DNA of 64,000 nt from Haliea sp. E1-2-M8 (GTDB lineage: Bacteria; Pseudomonadota; Gammaproteobacteria; Pseudomonadales; Halieaceae), in NCBI RefSeq assembly GCF_030649675.1, contig NZ_JAUTDR010000012.1:20942-84941 (forward strand). The letters run 5' to 3'. Shown one piece after another: positions 61,831 to 64,000 of this stretch (its first letter is position 1; every line of letters begins with the position of its first letter). The position numbers and the translations under genes are program-made. Under the pieces are notes generated by a model, which had not been told where the DNA came from, made no database searches, and worked only from the letters and a program-made list of their open reading frames with translations.

Positions 61831-62364
61831 CTACTTCCGCTTGCGACGACTGTAGCCAAGGGCAACCAAACCCAGAGCCAGCAGGGACATGGTCGCCGGT
61901 ACCGGAACGTTTGCGGTTGCGCGCGTGGCGACGAGCGCGCTGGCATTTAGTGTGCCGCCGGCATTAGCGCTGTCTATGGTTAACCGGGACCCTATACCTG
62001 ATATGAACCCCAAGCCTGCACCTCCGGCATTCCACCTCTGCCCGAGGTCACCGAAGGCATTTCCGCCACTGAAGAACTGTTCCGCCACCGTGTCGAAGTT
62101 GAAGTTGAAACCAGGCAAGCTGGGTGCGGTTGCGTTGGAGCCGATCGACACATCACTTAAAAAACCCTCGAAAAACAGACTTGCGACCTCGCCGTCGCGA
62201 ATGGCACCGTCAGCCGCATCTGCCGAATCAAAAGTGAAACTGCCAAGCATGGTGTAGCCACCGTTGCCCGTCCAATTGAAGTTGTAGTTGATGAGCCCCG
62301 CCTGTGCCGCTCCAGCGCCGGAGACCAAGACCAACACTGCCAGCAAACGAAATATTCTTTTCAT
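61831..62364 (-). CDS. PEP-CTERM-type secreted protein
   Basis: A 177-residue exported protein. A Sec signal (residues 1-21, ending AGAAQA) is followed by a Gly/Asn/Phe-rich body predicted to be beta-strand-rich, and a C-terminal sorting signal: VPVPA motif, hydrophobic helix (TMSLLALGLVALG) and a basic tail SRRKRK. Such signals are cut by an exosortase; the usual motif is VPEP, so this is a variant. AGGAG lies seven bases before the ATG. No exosortase is in the window, so one elsewhere in the genome is implied. Function unknown; such proteins are often linked to extracellular matrix or flocs. Confidence 0.82.
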   Translation of the reverse strand: MKRIFRLLAVLVLVSGAGAAQAGLINYNFNWTGNGGYTMLGSFTFDSADAADGAIRDGEVASLFFEGFLSDVSIGSNATAPSLPGFNFNFDTVAEQFFSGGNAFGDLGQRWNAGGAGLGFISGIGSRLTIDSANAGGTLNASALVATRATANVPVPATMSLLALGLVALGYSRRKRK

Positions 62365-62442
62365 GGGAATCTCCTGTCGACGGTGAAGTTGTCGGAAACT
62401 GTGGCGCGCATGCATTGTTTTAACACCTGGCAAAATTCAGCA

Positions 62443-62470
62443 ATTATCAGGCCAAAAAAATATAGACCAA
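62443..62470 (-). promoter_or_regulatory. Candidate promoter of the PEP-CTERM gene
   Basis: On the minus strand TTGGTC (62465-62470), 16 bases including a seven-T run, then GATAAT (62443-62448). The gap 62365-62606 is AT-rich and also holds a wide inverted repeat GCACCAA / TTGGTGC (62501-62507, 62546-62552); nothing else is recognisable in it. Confidence 0.35.
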
Positions 62471-62606
62471 TTAAAACAGACTATTACGTTTCACGAAGAT
62501 GCACCAAGGGGTGCCGAGTCGCGGCGAGTGTAAAGAAACCCGACATTGGTGCTTGTCGACTGGACGGTTACGGTGAAAACACAATGCGCTTGGTCTGCTG
62601 TTCACT

Positions 62607-63470
62607 TTACAGATTGATTTCCGACCAACCTTCGCGGTCGCTGAGTTTCCTGAGCCTGACCAGCAAGTCATTATCAGTGATGCCCGTAAGAGACGTGTAT
62701 CGATAGAGCACCGAGAATAATTCGTCCAACTCTCTCCTGGAGGGTTCGCTAACGCCATCGCTTTGTTTGGTTGCTTGAGAAGCCAGGCCGAGCTTGGTCA
62801 GCTGAACAGCGAGAGAGTGACTTTTTTCTTTACTGAGGAAGTTATCCAGGACCGGGTAGGCAAGACGTTGCTCGGTGCAGAAAATCAAATCATTCCTGAT
62901 ATCCTTTATCCAGGCAACAAAGTCATCGACGCTTTCAAATCTTGTTTGGAAATCACCTTCATCTCCGCCAGCCAGATAAATTTTGTAGGCCAGCACTCGT
63001 CGTGCAACCACCCCGCTGACCACTGAAACGGCGTAGGTCACTATAAGCGTGATTACCAGCAAGCCATTAAAGGAGGACAAGGTGGTGGCCATTTGGGCTA
63101 AAGTGCCATTCGGAGTAAAGTCCCCAACCCCCAGGGTGGACAGGGTAAACCCGACGAAATAAACATAGTCATATATTCCAACAGTAGTTGCATGCGTGGA
63201 ATGTTCGATGGCGTTGGGAAGCCCCAGGAAGACCAGGACCCATCCTGCCCAGAGGCCGGCGAGCCAAGTAGACCCGATTGCCAGTACTGAAACAGCGCCC
63301 ATAATCTCCGACACTCTACCGCCTGCACGTAGCGACAAGCTCGCGAGATTCCTGAAGCCGCCAGAAACGATAGCGGACAGGAACCCTTCACCCTTGGTGG
63401 TGAGTGTCGTCTTGATAACATCGAACATCACGATGAGGATCAACAGACTGCCAGGAGCGATATATGCCAT
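62607..63470 (-). CDS. Two-helix-pore potassium channel family protein
   Basis: A 287-residue membrane protein. Hydrophobic helices at about residues 1-20, 55-85 and 125-155 surround a pore loop with the K+ selectivity pattern TLSTLGVGDFTP, typical of Ion_trans_2 channels. The cytoplasmic C-terminus (about 165-287) is helical and is not an RCK domain I recognise. Base composition is clearly more AT-rich than the neighbours, suggesting transfer. ATG 63470 is chosen; TTG 63479 is also open, and neither has a good ribosome site. Confidence 0.75.
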   Translation of the reverse strand: MAYIAPGSLLILIVMFDVIKTTLTTKGEGFLSAIVSGGFRNLASLSLRAGGRVSEIMGAVSVLAIGSTWLAGLWAGWVLVFLGLPNAIEHSTHATTVGIYDYVYFVGFTLSTLGVGDFTPNGTLAQMATTLSSFNGLLVITLIVTYAVSVVSGVVARRVLAYKIYLAGGDEGDFQTRFESVDDFVAWIKDIRNDLIFCTEQRLAYPVLDNFLSKEKSHSLAVQLTKLGLASQATKQSDGVSEPSRRELDELFSVLYRYTSLTGITDNDLLVRLRKLSDREGWSEINL

Positions 63471-63632
63471 AGGAAGCAAGAATTACGTATGCAGCCAGTT
63501 GGTGCAGGATGTGCGTGTTTCAGCACCCCGTACCCGCGATTACCCCTAAGGGTAGACCATTGCGCGCAAATTACGCGCGCTGCGGTTACTGGAAAAGGCT
63601 TTGCACCCAAGTTCCGGATATTGAGGGGAAAC

Positions 63633-63682
63633 ATGGAACCTCGGGTCGGAATCGACGGTCCGGCGTCCCGGCCGGCGTTGAC
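63633..63682 (-). pseudogene. Degenerate 3' copy of tRNA-Cys
   Basis: Bases 63633-63655 repeat the tRNA-Cys 3' segment 63717-63739 with two mismatches, and 63672-63682 repeat 63741-63751 exactly. Between the two blocks, where the intact tRNA has one base, are 16 extra GC-rich bases (63656-63671) splitting the T-loop region. No 5' half is present. It looks like a tRNA fragment left by integration or duplication and then damaged. Confidence 0.65.
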
Positions 63683-63717
63683 AGCGCTGAGCCTTGCCGG
63701 GGTGGTTACTTTGAAGA

Positions 63718-63791
63718 TGGAGGCTCGGGTCGGAATCGAACCGGCGTTGACGGATTTGCAATCCGCTGCATAACCACTCTGCCACCGAGCC
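63718..63791 (-). tRNA. tRNA-Cys (anticodon GCA)
   Basis: A 74-base tRNA on the minus strand, with GGCTCGG pairing CCGAGCC, discriminator T, and encoded CCA. The anticodon stem-loop reads GCGGATTGCAAATCCGT with anticodon GCA. The T-arm is CGCCGGTTCGATTCCGACC-like. It follows tRNA-Gly by 17 bases and is surely cotranscribed with it. Confidence 0.97.
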
Positions 63792-63808
63792 TTTGGAACT
63801 TTTTGGAA

Positions 63809-63884
63809 TGGAGCGGGAAACCGGGTTCGAACCGGCGACCTCAACCTTGGCAAGGTTGCGCTCTACCAACTGAGCTATTCCCGC
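63809..63884 (-). tRNA. tRNA-Gly (anticodon GCC)
   Basis: A 76-base tRNA on the minus strand. GCGGGAA pairs TTCCCGC, discriminator T, encoded CCA. The anticodon arm is CAACC, loop TTGCCAA, GGTTG, giving GCC. The D-arm (TAGCTCAGTTGGTAGAGC) and T-loop GTTCGAACCC are canonical. Confidence 0.97.
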
Positions 63885-63926
63885 AATTCTCGCATGCCCA
63901 GCAGCGCTGGCTGCGTGAGGGCGCCT

Positions 63927-63954
63927 ATTCTATGAGTTGTGCGGCCGCTGTCAA
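63927..63954 (-). promoter_or_regulatory. tRNA-Gly-Cys promoter
   Basis: On the minus strand TTGACA (63949-63954), a perfect -35, 16 bases, TAGAAT (63927-63932), then the GC-rich discriminator AGGCGCCC typical of stringently controlled stable RNA. It overlaps the stop of the upstream gene fragment. Confidence 0.85.
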
Positions 63955-64000
63955 GGAGAACGGTCTGTCTCCTGGGTTTTCATCACTTCCGCCGCGGCGC
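63951..64000 (-). CDS. 3' end of a coding region, possibly pgsA (cut by window edge)
   Basis: Minus-strand codons reading AAAEVMKTQETDRSP and a TGA stop end the window. The piece is too short to identify by sequence. In Pseudomonas the genes uvrC-pgsA lie directly upstream of tRNA-Gly and tRNA-Cys, so the end of pgsA, encoding phosphatidylglycerophosphate synthase, is the best guess by gene order. Confidence 0.35.
   Translation of the reverse strand, partial: AAAEVMKTQETDRSP

Noticed and set aside
63489..63773. Plus-strand frame ending in the peptide ARVGIEPALTDLQSAA
   Set aside because: This is the well-known false translation across the antisense of a tRNA gene, here tRNA-Cys and its damaged copy.

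Overview
The window is about 64 kb of GC-rich, gene-dense chromosome from a gammaproteobacterium. Several gene orders match those of Pseudomonas and its marine relatives: holB-pilZ; tRNA-Leu-tig-clpP-clpX-lon-hupB-ppiD; gloB-yafS-rnhA-dnaQ; cysG-serS-crcB-rarA-lolA-ftsK with trxB-aat-bpt; and tRNA-Gly plus tRNA-Cys beside a probable pgsA end. A PEP-CTERM-type secreted protein, a GH84 hexosaminidase and the general gene content suggest a marine aerobic heterotroph near Halieaceae/Cellvibrionales. That placement is inferred from gene order and protein character, not from a search.

Layout. 1-2.5 kb: the 3' part of holB, pilZ, a candidate leftward small RNA and a GH84 gene. 2.5-13 kb: tRNA-Leu and the protein-quality-control block (trigger factor, ClpP, ClpX, Lon, HU-beta, PpiD), with a sigma-32-like promoter before lon, then a phosphoglycerate dehydrogenase and a DUF1285 gene. 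13-17 kb: ETF-ubiquinone oxidoreductase divergent from etfB-etfA, the electron route from acyl-CoA dehydrogenases to quinone. 17-25 kb: sulfite reductase with its DUF934 partner, a 37-residue membrane microprotein, DUF2970, metH, nfuA and DAHP synthase, mainly sulfur, methionine and Fe-S metabolism. 25-31 kb: an AddB-like nuclease and an AddA/RecB-like helicase that stops just after motif VI, converging on an LLM-class oxidoreductase gene. 31-39.5 kb: rlmG, mltD and gloB leftward; yafS, rnhA, dnaQ, nudC, sohB and a TRIC-family channel rightward. 39.5-49 kb: rimK, glgC with a small Cys-rich gene before it, a CDF transporter, a K+/H+ antiporter, the Prc protease, a PAS/LuxR-like regulator, a VanZ-like protein and a DUF938 methyltransferase. 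49-51.5 kb: a FecR-like secreted protein divergent from a WecA-type transferase and an RfaH-like antiterminator, which looks like an envelope-polysaccharide fragment. 51.5-61.7 kb: cysG, serS, crcB, rarA, lolA, ftsK leftward and trxB, aat, bpt rightward (the last two make N-end-rule transferases). 61.7-64 kb: a PEP-CTERM-type protein and a K+ channel of atypical composition, ending at tRNA-Cys with a damaged partial copy of that tRNA next to it, then tRNA-Gly and the end of a probable pgsA.

Most of the window is conserved housekeeping sequence, and I see no clear new defence, CRISPR or mobile system. The places most worth a second look are the tRNA-Cys-bounded segment with its degenerate tRNA copy, the 37-residue microprotein with its own promoter and terminator, the Cys-rich 75-residue protein hidden in front of glgC, the orphan leftward terminator at 1.16 kb, the nuclease-less AddA-like helicase, and the FecR-like/wecA/rfaH trio. 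No gene-free stretch exceeds about 285 bases.
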